A stretch of 64,000 bases of DNA from Paractinoplanes polyasparticus (GTDB taxonomy: Bacteria; Actinomycetota; Actinomycetes; Mycobacteriales; Micromonosporaceae), in the NCBI RefSeq assembly GCF_019710575.1, contig NZ_JAHWFK010000049.1, positions 1-64,000 on the forward strand, in the 5' to 3' direction. Made by a program: the position numbers and the translations under genes. Of the stretch, positions 40,945-49,056 are shown in pieces; position 1 is the first letter of the stretch; every line of letters starts with the position of its first letter. Below the pieces are notes generated by a model. It was not told the origin of the DNA. It was given only the letters and a program-made list of their open reading frames with translations, and did no database searches.

Positions 40945-40999
40945 AGTTCTAGAACTCTCGTCGGCGTTATGCAACACTGCCTTCGAGAGTTCTAGAACT
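40945..40999. promoter_or_regulatory. paired palindromic operators upstream of trpB
   Basis: The perfect 12-bp palindrome AGTTCTAGAACT occurs at 40945-40956 and 40988-40999, centres 43 bp apart (about four helical turns). Flanks CTCG after the first and CGAG before the second extend them into a 16-bp inverted pair. The TCTAGA core is shared with operators of HutC-type GntR regulators such as DasR, and a HutC-type gntR gene ends this operon. Likely its autoregulatory site. Confidence 0.72.
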
Positions 41000-41014
41000 T
41001 TTGGAGGCGATGGC

Positions 41015-42181
41015 ATGTCCACCCTGATCGATTCCGCCTTGATCGATGAGCCGGCCGCCGGTCGCTTCGGCGACTTCGGCGGCCGGTTCGTTCCCGAGTC
41101 CCTGGTGCCCGCCTGCGAGGCGCTGGCCGCGGCCTTCCGGGCGGCCTGGGCCGACCCACTGTTCCGGTCCGAGCTCGACGATCTGCTCGCCGTCTACGCC
41201 GGCCGCCCGACCCCGCTGAGCCCGGCCCGTCGCCTCTCCGCCGAGCTCGGCATCGAGCTGCTGCTCAAGCGCGAAGATCTGGCCCACACGGGCAGCCACA
41301 AAATCAACAACGTCCTCGGCCAGGGCCTGCTGGCGCGCCGCATGGGCAAGCGCCGCATCATCGCCGAGACGGGCGCGGGCCAGCACGGGGTCGCCGCGGC
41401 CACCGCCGCCGCGCTGCTCGGTCTCGAGGCCACCGTCTACATGGGTGAGCGCGACATCGAACGGCAGCAGCTCAACGTCCTGCGCATGACCACGCTGGGC
41501 GCGCGCGTCGTCCCGGTCACCACCGGCAGCCGTACGTTGAAGGACGCGACGAACGAGGCCATGCGCGCGTGGGTGGCCGATGTCGACGAAGCCCACTTCC
41601 TGCTCGGCTCCGTCGGCGGCCCCCACCCCTATCCGTGGATGGTCCGCGAGCTGCAACGTGTCATCGGCGACGAGGCCCGCCGCCAGGTCACCCGGGTGCC
41701 CGACGTGGTGGTGGCCTGCGTCGGCGGCGGCTCCAACGCGGCCGGCACGTTCGCGGGCTTCGCCGACACCTCCGCCCGCCTGATCGGCGTCGAGGCCGCC
41801 GGCGGCGCGGCCATGTCGTCCGGCGCGCCCGGCGTCGTCCACGGCGCCCGCTCGATGGTCCTGCAGGATGCGGAGGGTCAGGTCGCCGAGGCCGCCTCGA
41901 TAGCCGCCGGCCTCGACTATCCCGGCATCGGCCCCGAGCATGCCCACCTCGGCGCCATCGGCCGGGCCGAATACCACTCGGTGAAAGACGACGAGGTGGT
42001 GGCGGCGGTCCGGCGCCTGGCCCGGGCCGAGGGCATCATCTGCGCCCTCGAATCGGCTCAGGCGGTGGCCTGGGTGCTGCGCGAGGCCGGCACGCCACTG
42101 CTTCCCACCGGTTCCCGCGTGGTGCTCACGCTCTCCGGCCGCGGCGACAAAGACATGGCCACCCTGGGAGCAGTCGCATGA
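41015..42181 (+). CDS. trpB: tryptophan synthase beta chain
   Basis: 388 residues, normal length. FGDFGGRFVPESLVPACEAL start, PLP-lysine in KREDLAHTGSHKINNVLGQ, the catalytic Glu in IIAETGAGQHGVA, TTGSRTLKDATNEAMRAW, phosphate-binding VACVGGGSNAAGTFAG and SGRGDKDM. It condenses indole with serine to tryptophan. Ribosome site GGAGG lies 7 bp before ATG 41015. Only trpB and trpA are here, with a GntR regulator, so this may be a stand-alone trpBA module rather than the main trp operon. Confidence 0.94.
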   Translation: MSTLIDSALIDEPAAGRFGDFGGRFVPESLVPACEALAAAFRAAWADPLFRSELDDLLAVYAGRPTPLSPARRLSAELGIELLLKREDLAHTGSHKINNVLGQGLLARRMGKRRIIAETGAGQHGVAAATAAALLGLEATVYMGERDIERQQLNVLRMTTLGARVVPVTTGSRTLKDATNEAMRAWVADVDEAHFLLGSVGGPHPYPWMVRELQRVIGDEARRQVTRVPDVVVACVGGGSNAAGTFAGFADTSARLIGVEAAGGAAMSSGAPGVVHGARSMVLQDAEGQVAEAASIAAGLDYPGIGPEHAHLGAIGRAEYHSVKDDEVVAAVRRLARAEGIICALESAQAVAWVLREAGTPLLPTGSRVVLTLSGRGDKDMATLGAVA

Positions 42182-43335
42182 CCCCCGCCGCTGGTCGCAG
42201 CCTCCTGGGCCCGGCTCATCCGGCCAACCACCGGCTCGACGAACCCTCGGCCCCCGCGCTGCGGGAAGCGTCCGGCACTCGTGGCGGGCGCGCGGTGGGC
42301 GGGTTCCACGGGCGCGCGGCGTCGCCCGAGTTCGACGGGGGGCCTGCGGTGGGCAACCTCTACGGCCGGCAGCAGAGCGAGACAGACCGAGGGGACGATC
42401 GCCCGGCGGCAGAATCGCCGGAGCCAAGGAGCCCTCACAGCCGGCGGGCCGCCGGTGCGCCCGACCGAGCCGCCTCCGGTCGGCCGGAGACGCCCGATCC
42501 GCTGGTGGAACGGGCGAGGCCCGGCGCTGGTCGGGGACCGCGCAAGTTGCTGGTGCCGTATCTGACCGCCGGCGTGACCGAGAACTGGCTCGAGTATCTC
42601 TTCGCCATGCAGGACGCCGGGGCGGACGCGATCGAGATCGGCCTGCCGTTCTCCGATCCGATGCTCGACGGGGCCACCGTTCAGCAGAGCTCCGACCGTG
42701 CCCTCGCCCGTGGCGTCACCGTCGCGGGGATCCTGCGCGAGCTGCACACCGTGCGGCATCGGGTGCGCGTCCCGCTGATTGCCTTCACCTACTCGAACCT
42801 GGTCTTCCGCCCGGGACCCACCGTCTTCTGCCGGCAGCTCGCCGAGGCGGGGCTCCGCGGCCTGATCGTGCCCGACCTGCCGCTCGACGAGGCCGGTGAG
42901 GTCGAGGCGGCCGCGGCCGCCGCCGGGATCGACCTGACTCTGCTCGTCGCCCCGGTCACGCCCGACGACCGGCTCGCCGAGATCGCCGCCCGCAGCCGGG
43001 GCTACATCTACGCGATCAGCCACATGGGCACCACCGGCGAGCGCGACTCTCTCGCCGCGTCCGCCGCCACCGTGGTCGCCCGCATCAAGCGGGTGGCGCG
43101 GTTGCCGGTGCTGGTGGGGTTCGGCATCTCGGGAGTGGAGCAGGTCGCCGCGGCGGGCCGGGTGGGGGATGGTGTTGTCGTGGGGTCGGCCCTGATGCGT
43201 AGGGTGCTGGACGGGGCGACGCCGCAGCAGCTGGGGGCTGAGGTGGCAGCGTTGCGCGGCGCCCTGGACGCATCAGACGAGGAGGCTTCCGCTGACCGCA
43301 CCGCGTACGCCGAAGTATCGGGTGATCGCCGATGA
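42178..43335 (+). CDS. trpA: tryptophan synthase alpha chain with long N-terminal extension
   Basis: 385 residues against ~260-275 usual. The barrel begins at ~118 with KLLVPYLTAGVTENWLEYLF, then the catalytic Glu in AIEIGLPFSDPMLDG (its later Asp also present), FTYSNLVFRPG, LIVPDLPLDEA, VAPVTPDDRLAEIA, YAISHMGTTGER and VGFGISGVEQV. Residues 1-110 are Pro/Arg/Gly/Ala low complexity unlike any TrpA. ATG 42178 overlaps the trpB stop (coupled start). An internal GTG at 42505 (VERARPGAGRGPRK) would give a normal-length protein but has a poor ribosome site. Confidence 0.88.
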   Translation: MTPAAGRSLLGPAHPANHRLDEPSAPALREASGTRGGRAVGGFHGRAASPEFDGGPAVGNLYGRQQSETDRGDDRPAAESPEPRSPHSRRAAGAPDRAASGRPETPDPLVERARPGAGRGPRKLLVPYLTAGVTENWLEYLFAMQDAGADAIEIGLPFSDPMLDGATVQQSSDRALARGVTVAGILRELHTVRHRVRVPLIAFTYSNLVFRPGPTVFCRQLAEAGLRGLIVPDLPLDEAGEVEAAAAAAGIDLTLLVAPVTPDDRLAEIAARSRGYIYAISHMGTTGERDSLAASAATVVARIKRVARLPVLVGFGISGVEQVAAAGRVGDGVVVGSALMRRVLDGATPQQLGAEVAALRGALDASDEEASADRTAYAEVSGDRR

Positions 43336-44026
43336 CCTGAGCACCAAGATCCGGGGCGGGGAGCTGTCGCCGGGGTCGGCGCTGCCCCCGCAGAAGGAGC
43401 TGAGCGCGCGCTACGGCGTCACGCTGGCGACGCTGCGGCAGGCCCTTCAGCAGCTCGAGGACGATGGCCTTCTCTCGCAGCAGCCCGGTCGTGGCACCTT
43501 CGTGGCGGAGCCGCGCGCTGCCTACCGGCTCGACTCGCTGCGGGGCTTCGCCGAGGACCTGCGCGCCCAGGGACACCTGGTCACCACGCAGATCCTCGAG
43601 CAGACCGTGGCCCAGCCGCCCGCGTGGGCGGCGGCGCATCTCGGCGACACCTTCCATGCCGTGCGGCTGGAGCGTCTGCGGCTGCTCGCCGGTCATCCCG
43701 CCGTGCACCAGGTCTCCTGGGTCTACGGACTGGAGCTGGCCAAGGCCGACCTCAGCGGGGTCTCGCTCTATGCCGCCCTGGCCGAGCACGGCATCGCCGT
43801 CCACCGGGCGAGCGAGGCCGTGCGGCCCGGCCTGCTCGACCAGGCCACCGCCGCGCTGCTGCGCCAGCCCGTGGGCACGCCCGCGTTCCTCTCCGAGCGG
43901 GTCACCTACGGCCTCGACGACCAGGCGCTCGTGGCCGACCGGGCCACCATCCTCGGCACCATGATGGAGATCCGCACCGAGCGCGAAGTGAGCGGCCTCT
44001 CGATGCAGTGGGTCCAACTGGCGTAA
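43292..44026 (+). CDS. HutC-type GntR regulator (UTRA domain), probable CTG start
   Basis: 244 residues from CTG 43292. The reading LTAPRTPKYRVIADDLSTKI gives the normal GntR N-terminus, and GAGGAGG lies exactly 6 bp before CTG; the first ATG/GTG in frame (GTG 43322) would cut off the first helix. wHTH: IRGGELSPGSALPPQKELSA, RYGVTLATLRQALQQLEDDG and RGTFVAEP. UTRA ligand domain ~80-240: SLRGFAEDLRAQGH, RLERLRLLAGHPAV and SERVTYGLDDQALVADRATI. Its start overlaps trpA by 44 bp. Probably controls trpBA through the two palindromes at 40945-40999; ligand unknown. Confidence 0.82.
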   Translation: MTAPRTPKYRVIADDLSTKIRGGELSPGSALPPQKELSARYGVTLATLRQALQQLEDDGLLSQQPGRGTFVAEPRAAYRLDSLRGFAEDLRAQGHLVTTQILEQTVAQPPAWAAAHLGDTFHAVRLERLRLLAGHPAVHQVSWVYGLELAKADLSGVSLYAALAEHGIAVHRASEAVRPGLLDQATAALLRQPVGTPAFLSERVTYGLDDQALVADRATILGTMMEIRTEREVSGLSMQWVQLA

Positions 44027-44056
44027 CGAAACCGGGCCGCGACAGCCGGCCTTGCG

Positions 44057-44326
44057 TCAGCTGGCGTAGCGCTTTTCGGCTCGGGCGCGGGCCTTGGCCG
44101 CTTCGACCTCGCGGTTCTTCGGCGGGGCGGCGGTGGTCAGCTCGTCGAGCAGGGCGGCGGTGGCGGCGGTGATCGTGGCCACGGCCTGGTCGAAGGCCGC
44201 CTGGTTGGCCTGGGACGGGCGGGTGCTGCCGGCGACCTTGCGGACGTATTGCAGGGCGGCGGCGTGAATCTCGTCGCGCGTGGCGGGCGGCTCGAAGTTG
44301 TGCAGCTGGTGGATGTTGCGGCACAC
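44057..44326 (-). CDS. DUF2277 family small protein
   Basis: 89 residues starting MCRNIHQLHNFEPPATRDEI, the near-invariant opening of DUF2277, followed by AALQYVRKVAG and a charged helical tail. Function of the family is unknown; the conserved Cys and two His near the N-terminus could bind metal. Convergent with gntR and divergent from the DUF1992 gene. Confidence 0.92.
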   Translation of the reverse strand: MCRNIHQLHNFEPPATRDEIHAAALQYVRKVAGSTRPSQANQAAFDQAVATITAATAALLDELTTAAPPKNREVEAAKARARAEKRYAS

Positions 44327-44402
44327 GGCGGACGACCTCCGGAAGGCTGGGGTGTGACTCTTGCCAAGTTACGCCAGGGGTACGACGAAATACGATGGGC
44401 TC

Positions 44403-44786
44403 ATGGCGTACTGGTACGAGTCGTCGATCGACCGGCAGCTGCGGGAGGCGGCTGAGCGCGGGGAGTTCGACGATCTGCCCGGGAAGGGCAAGCCACTCCG
44501 TGGGCACGGCGGAGAGTACGAGGACGACTGGTGGGTGAAGGACTGGCTGGAGCGCGAGGGCGCCACCGCCGCCGTCATCCCGGCCACCCTCGCCCTGCGG
44601 CGTGAGACCGAAGACCTCGACGACAAGGTCGACCGCCTGCGCTCCGAGCGTGAGGTGCGGGACCACGTCGACGACCTCAACGAGCGGATCGGCAAGGCCA
44701 ACGTCGGCCTGATGGACGGTCCGCCGGTCGTGCTCCGGCCGTTCGACCCCGACCGCGTGGTCGCCGCCTGGCGGGAACGGCGCTGA
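44403..44786 (+). CDS. DUF1992 (DnaJ-homologue subfamily C member 28-like) protein
   Basis: 127 residues. Opens with YESSIDRQLREAAERGEFDD followed by LPGKGKPLR, the DUF1992 signature, then DDWWVKDWLEREGA and a helical region. The family is widespread in bacteria without an assigned role. No ribosome site; a TACGAT box ends 6-7 bp before ATG 44403, suggesting a leaderless transcript. Confidence 0.9.
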   Translation: MAYWYESSIDRQLREAAERGEFDDLPGKGKPLRGHGGEYEDDWWVKDWLEREGATAAVIPATLALRRETEDLDDKVDRLRSEREVRDHVDDLNERIGKANVGLMDGPPVVLRPFDPDRVVAAWRERR

Positions 44787-44934
44787 CCGAACCGACCGTT
44801 GGCGCCAGGGCGACGATCAGCAGCACGGCGACCGGAACACCCGCGGGCGTGTGAGGGTCACCACGCAGGCAGATCGGCCAGGGGTCACGAATTCCAGGTC
44901 GCTTTCAGGAATCGGTGTTAACGACTTGGTGGTG

Positions 44935-46992
44935 ATGATGAGAGCGGCCCGCCTCGGCGGCATGTTGGTGCTGGTCGGAGCCCTGCTCGGGCTGTCCGCG
45001 ATCCCGGTCGGGGCGGTGCTGCGCTCCGGTGCGCAGTGGAGCCGTCGTCAGCGTGCCGAGCTTCCGGCCCCGTTGCTGAAGCCGTCGGCGGCCCAGCTCA
45101 CCCGGGTCTACGCGAACGACGGCCGGACTCTGATCACCACGTTCTACGACGAGGACCGGCACGACGTCGCGCTGGCCGGGATCGCCCCGGTGATGCGGAA
45201 GGCGATCGTCGCGGCCGAGGACACCCGCTTCTACGAGCACGGCGGGGTCGACCTCAAGGGCGTGGCCCGCGCGCTGGTCTCCGACGCCCGCAGCGGCCGC
45301 GCCGGTCAGGGCGCCTCGACGCTCACCATGCAGTTGGTGCGCAACGTGCTCAAGGAGGACCCGAACCTGACCGCTGCCGAGCGCGCCCAGGCGATCGAGG
45401 ACACGCCGGGCCGCAAGCTGCGCGAGATCGAGTACGCCGTGGAGCTCGAGAGCCGCCTGACCAAGCAGCAGATCCTGCAGAACTACCTGAACATCGTGTA
45501 CTTCGGCGACGGCGCGTACGGGATCGAGGCCGCCGCCCGGCGGATCTTCGGCGTCAGCCCGGCCCGGCTCGACCTGGCCCAGGCGGCCCTGATCGCCGGC
45601 ATCGTGCAGTCGCCCGACGCCGACAACCCGATCGGCGGCGACCGGGCCGCGGCCAAGGTGCGCCAGGGCTACGTGCTCGACGCGATGCTCAAGGCCGGCC
45701 AGATCACCCGAATTCAACATGACAGGGCGGCCGCCGAGAAGCTCACCTACTCGGGCGCCACCCAGCCCAACGGATGTGTCGACGCCACCGGGCGGGCGGA
45801 CGGCTGGGGCTTCTTCTGCGACTACTTCCAACGCTGGTGGGACGCCCAGCCTCAGTTCGGCGCGACCAGGGCCGAACGCGAGAACGCGCTGAGCCGCGGC
45901 GGCTACACCGTCGTCACCACGCTCGACCCCGATGTGCAGAAGGTCGCGGCCGAGCAGTCCCGCCAGGTCTACGGGCTCGACAACAGGAAGACCCTGCCGA
46001 TCGCCGTCGTCCAGCCGGGCACCGGCAAGGTCCTCGCGCTCGCCGTCAACCGCCGGTTCGGCACCGCGAAATCGATCACCAATACCGTGAACCCGCTGGT
46101 CAGCGGGGGAAGTGGCATCAACGGCTATCCGTCCGGCTCGACCTTCAAGATGTTCACGATGCTGGCCGCGCTCGAAGCCGGCCTGCCCCTCGACTCCGGC
46201 TACGACTCACCCTCGAAGCTGGTCACCGAGTGGTCCGACGACGGGCCCGGCAACTGCGGGGGCCGGTACTGCCCCGGCAACGACAACCCGGGCTGGATGG
46301 ACGGCTACCGCACCATGTGGGACGCGTTCGGCCGCTCGGTCAACACGTACTTCGTGCACCTGGAGGAGCAGGTCGGCCCGGCAGCCGTGGTCGCCATGGC
46401 CCGGCGGCTGGGCATCAGCTTCAGTGCGCCGTCCGACGCGAAGCTGGCCGAGAGCCCGGACTCGTGGGGCGCGTTCACCCTCGGCGTCATCGACACGACC
46501 CCGCTCGAGCTGGCCTCCGCGTACGCGACGGTGGCAGCCGACGGCACCTACTGCGCGCCGCTGCCGATCGCCTCGGTAACCGCGCCGGACGGCCGGAGGG
46601 CGGCGATCAGCAGCACCTGCAAGCAGGTCCTCGACCCGGAGATCGCGCGCGCGGCGGCCGATGCCGCCCGCTGCCCGGTGGGCCAGCAGAGCGCGTACGG
46701 CAAATGTGACGGCGGCACGGCCGAGCAGGTCGCCGGCATGTTCGGCGGCCTGGCGGTGGCCGGCAAGACGGGCAGCACCGAGGACAACCGCACCGAGACG
46801 TTCGTCGGCTTCACCCCCACCGTGGCGGCCGCCGGCATCGCCAACGACCCGGTCAACCCGGCCGACCGGGTCGGCAGCGGCGTCGAGGCGCGCGTGGTCA
46901 CGGCCGTCGGGCGAACGTTGCGCGCCGCGGTCGGCAACGCCGGATACGACGGTTTCACCCCACCGGCCGGCACCACGGCGTACGGCAGGTGA
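44935..46992 (+). CDS. class A penicillin-binding protein (transglycosylase/transpeptidase)
   Basis: 685 residues. One membrane anchor (GGMLVLVGALLGLSAIPVGA) near the N-terminus. GT51 domain: AAEDTRFYEHGGVDLKGVAR with the catalytic Glu, GASTLTMQLVRN, LNIVYFGDGAYGIEAAARR. Transpeptidase: SGSTFKMF (SxxK, ~402), SVNTYF (SxN) and AGKTGSTEDN (KTGST, ~614). It polymerises and cross-links peptidoglycan outside the membrane. ATG 44935/44938 chosen just before the anchor; GTG 44851 upstream is an alternative, since no good ribosome site decides it. Confidence 0.92.
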   Translation: MMRAARLGGMLVLVGALLGLSAIPVGAVLRSGAQWSRRQRAELPAPLLKPSAAQLTRVYANDGRTLITTFYDEDRHDVALAGIAPVMRKAIVAAEDTRFYEHGGVDLKGVARALVSDARSGRAGQGASTLTMQLVRNVLKEDPNLTAAERAQAIEDTPGRKLREIEYAVELESRLTKQQILQNYLNIVYFGDGAYGIEAAARRIFGVSPARLDLAQAALIAGIVQSPDADNPIGGDRAAAKVRQGYVLDAMLKAGQITRIQHDRAAAEKLTYSGATQPNGCVDATGRADGWGFFCDYFQRWWDAQPQFGATRAERENALSRGGYTVVTTLDPDVQKVAAEQSRQVYGLDNRKTLPIAVVQPGTGKVLALAVNRRFGTAKSITNTVNPLVSGGSGINGYPSGSTFKMFTMLAALEAGLPLDSGYDSPSKLVTEWSDDGPGNCGGRYCPGNDNPGWMDGYRTMWDAFGRSVNTYFVHLEEQVGPAAVVAMARRLGISFSAPSDAKLAESPDSWGAFTLGVIDTTPLELASAYATVAADGTYCAPLPIASVTAPDGRRAAISSTCKQVLDPEIARAAADAARCPVGQQSAYGKCDGGTAEQVAGMFGGLAVAGKTGSTEDNRTETFVGFTPTVAAAGIANDPVNPADRVGSGVEARVVTAVGRTLRAAVGNAGYDGFTPPAGTTAYGR

Positions 46993-47100
46993 TTCGCTCA
47001 GGAAGCGGCGCTCTCCTGCCGAACTGAAGCCTGTGACCGCCGCCACTGAGCAGCGACGCCCGGCCGCCCGGCACGAGCACGAGCTTCCCGACGCGCCGGT

Positions 47101-49056
47101 ATGAGAGCTCTCGCCCGGCTCAAGTACCGCGTGGCCGGTGGGTTCACCGCGCTGCTCCTGCTGTTCCTCACCCTGCTCGTCGCCCATTTCGCCGTCACCG
47201 AGCGCCAGCGCGTCCGGTACGAGCAGGTCACCCAGCGCGTCGGCGTCGCCCGCGACACCAACCGGGCCGTGCTGCAGTACATGACCGACGCCGAGACGGG
47301 CGTCCGCGGCTTCCAGACCACCGGCGAGACAGCCTTCCTCGAGCCCTACATCAGCGGCCGGGCCGGGGCGTTCAGCGCGCTCCAGCGGCTCGACGCGGAC
47401 CCGCTCGACGACGAGACGGCCCGGCTGCTGCAGCTCGAGCGCCGGGCCGCCGAGGACTGGCTCTACGGATATGCGATCCCGATCGTCAACGCCGGCGTCG
47501 CCGACGCCGACCGGACCCGGGCGCTGCGCGGCAAGGACCTGTTCGACCGCCTCCGTACAGCCAATGCCGACGTGTTCGCCGCGGTCGAGAGCTACGAGCG
47601 GAGCGCCGGAGCCGCCGCCCGCGCCCGGTCCCAATGGGCCGCCCTGTTCTTCGCCGGCCTGGCCACCCTGGTCGTGCTGGCCGGTTTCGGCCTGGCCCTG
47701 CTGCATCAGCGGCACGTGCTCGTGCCGCTCGAGCACATCCGGCTCACGCTGCGCCGCCTGGCCGACGGCGACCTGTCGGCCCGCGCCGTCCCGTCCGGCC
47801 CGGGCGAGCTGCGCGCGGTGGCCGGCACCCTCAACGACCTGGCCGCCGAGACCGAGCGCCTGCGCAGCGCCGAGCAGGCCCGGGCCGCCCGCAGCGAGCT
47901 GCGCCAAGCGGTGAGCCACGAGCTGCAGGAGTCGCTGGAGCCGTCGGGCGCCGGCCTCCGGATCGCCGAGCTGATCGGCACGACGCTGGACGCCGCGTCC
48001 GTGCACAGCCGGATCACCGTCCAGGCCGGGCGTCCGGTCGAGGTCGACTGGCCGGCCGGGGCCGGACCGCTCGACCGGTCGGTCGTCGACCAGGCGCGGT
48101 CGTGCGCGCCCGGCGGCTCGCTGCGCCCGGCCGGCCTGCCGGGTGCGCTCGTCGTTCCGCTCAGCGGCGACGCCGGCTGCCCGCCCGGCCTGATCTGCGT
48201 GGTGCGGCCGGACCGTCCGGAGTGGCCGGAGGAGGATCGGCGGCTGCTCATCGGGCTGGCCCGGGAGATCGACCACGCCGCCCACCAGGAGCGGCTGCGG
48301 CTGCGCCAGGCCCGGCTGATCAACGAGCTGCGGGTGCTCGACGAGCAGAAGAACGTCTTCGTCGCCACCGTCACGCACGAGTTGCGCACGCCGCTGACCA
48401 GCATTCTCGGCTACGGCGAGATGCTGGCGGAGGACGAGGAGCACGGCCGCGGGCTGACTCCGGCCCAGGCCCGGGGCGTCGCTGCGATCCTGCGCAACGC
48501 GCACCGGCTCGAAGCCACCGTGTCCGACCTGCTGCTGCTCGACCGGTCCGTCGAGCGCGGCGGCGCCTCGGCTCCGGTCGACCTGGCCCGGTTGGTCGGC
48601 GAGGTGCACGCCGCGCTGGAGGTCTCGGCGCGGGCCAAGGGGCTGGACTGCACGCTGGCCACCGAGCCGGCCTGGGTGCGTGGCGACGCGGTCCAACTGG
48701 AACGGGCCCTGCGCAGTCTGCTCGACAACGCCGTCAAGTTCACCGCGCCCGGCGGGCGCCTGGACTGCCGTCTCGACTGCACCGCCGAGCGCGCCATGGT
48801 GACGGTGACCGACACCGGCATCGGCATCCCCGCCGACGACGTGCCCGGGCTGTTCACGCCCTTCCACCGCGCGGCCAACGCGATGGATCAGGCCGTGCAG
48901 GGCAACGGGCTGGGGCTGGCGATCGTCCGCACCATCGTCAGCGACCACGGCGGCACGGTGACCGCGCGCTCCGAGCTGGGCCGGGGCAGCACGTTCACGA
49001 TGACTCTGCCGCTGATCCCGACGCTCGCAGCGCCCACCAGATCCGGTCCCGGGTGA
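47101..49056 (+). CDS. orphan hybrid-input sensor histidine kinase (CHASE3-HAMP-HisKA-HATPase)
   Basis: 651 residues. TM1 ~12-32, a CHASE3-like extracytoplasmic helical domain ~35-175 (AVLQYMTDAETGVRGFQTTG is the CHASE3 signature), TM2 ~178-200, HAMP (VPLEHIRLTLRRLADGDLSA), a GAF-like region ~280-400, HisKA with VATVTHELRTPLTSILGYGE, and HATPase with LLDNAVKFTAPGG, DTGIGIP and GNGLGLAIVRTIVSDHGG. No response regulator gene is adjacent. Its last 62 bp overlap the convergent molybdenum hydroxylase gene. Confidence 0.9.
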   Translation: MRALARLKYRVAGGFTALLLLFLTLLVAHFAVTERQRVRYEQVTQRVGVARDTNRAVLQYMTDAETGVRGFQTTGETAFLEPYISGRAGAFSALQRLDADPLDDETARLLQLERRAAEDWLYGYAIPIVNAGVADADRTRALRGKDLFDRLRTANADVFAAVESYERSAGAAARARSQWAALFFAGLATLVVLAGFGLALLHQRHVLVPLEHIRLTLRRLADGDLSARAVPSGPGELRAVAGTLNDLAAETERLRSAEQARAARSELRQAVSHELQESLEPSGAGLRIAELIGTTLDAASVHSRITVQAGRPVEVDWPAGAGPLDRSVVDQARSCAPGGSLRPAGLPGALVVPLSGDAGCPPGLICVVRPDRPEWPEEDRRLLIGLAREIDHAAHQERLRLRQARLINELRVLDEQKNVFVATVTHELRTPLTSILGYGEMLAEDEEHGRGLTPAQARGVAAILRNAHRLEATVSDLLLLDRSVERGGASAPVDLARLVGEVHAALEVSARAKGLDCTLATEPAWVRGDAVQLERALRSLLDNAVKFTAPGGRLDCRLDCTAERAMVTVTDTGIGIPADDVPGLFTPFHRAANAMDQAVQGNGLGLAIVRTIVSDHGGTVTARSELGRGSTFTMTLPLIPTLAAPTRSGPG

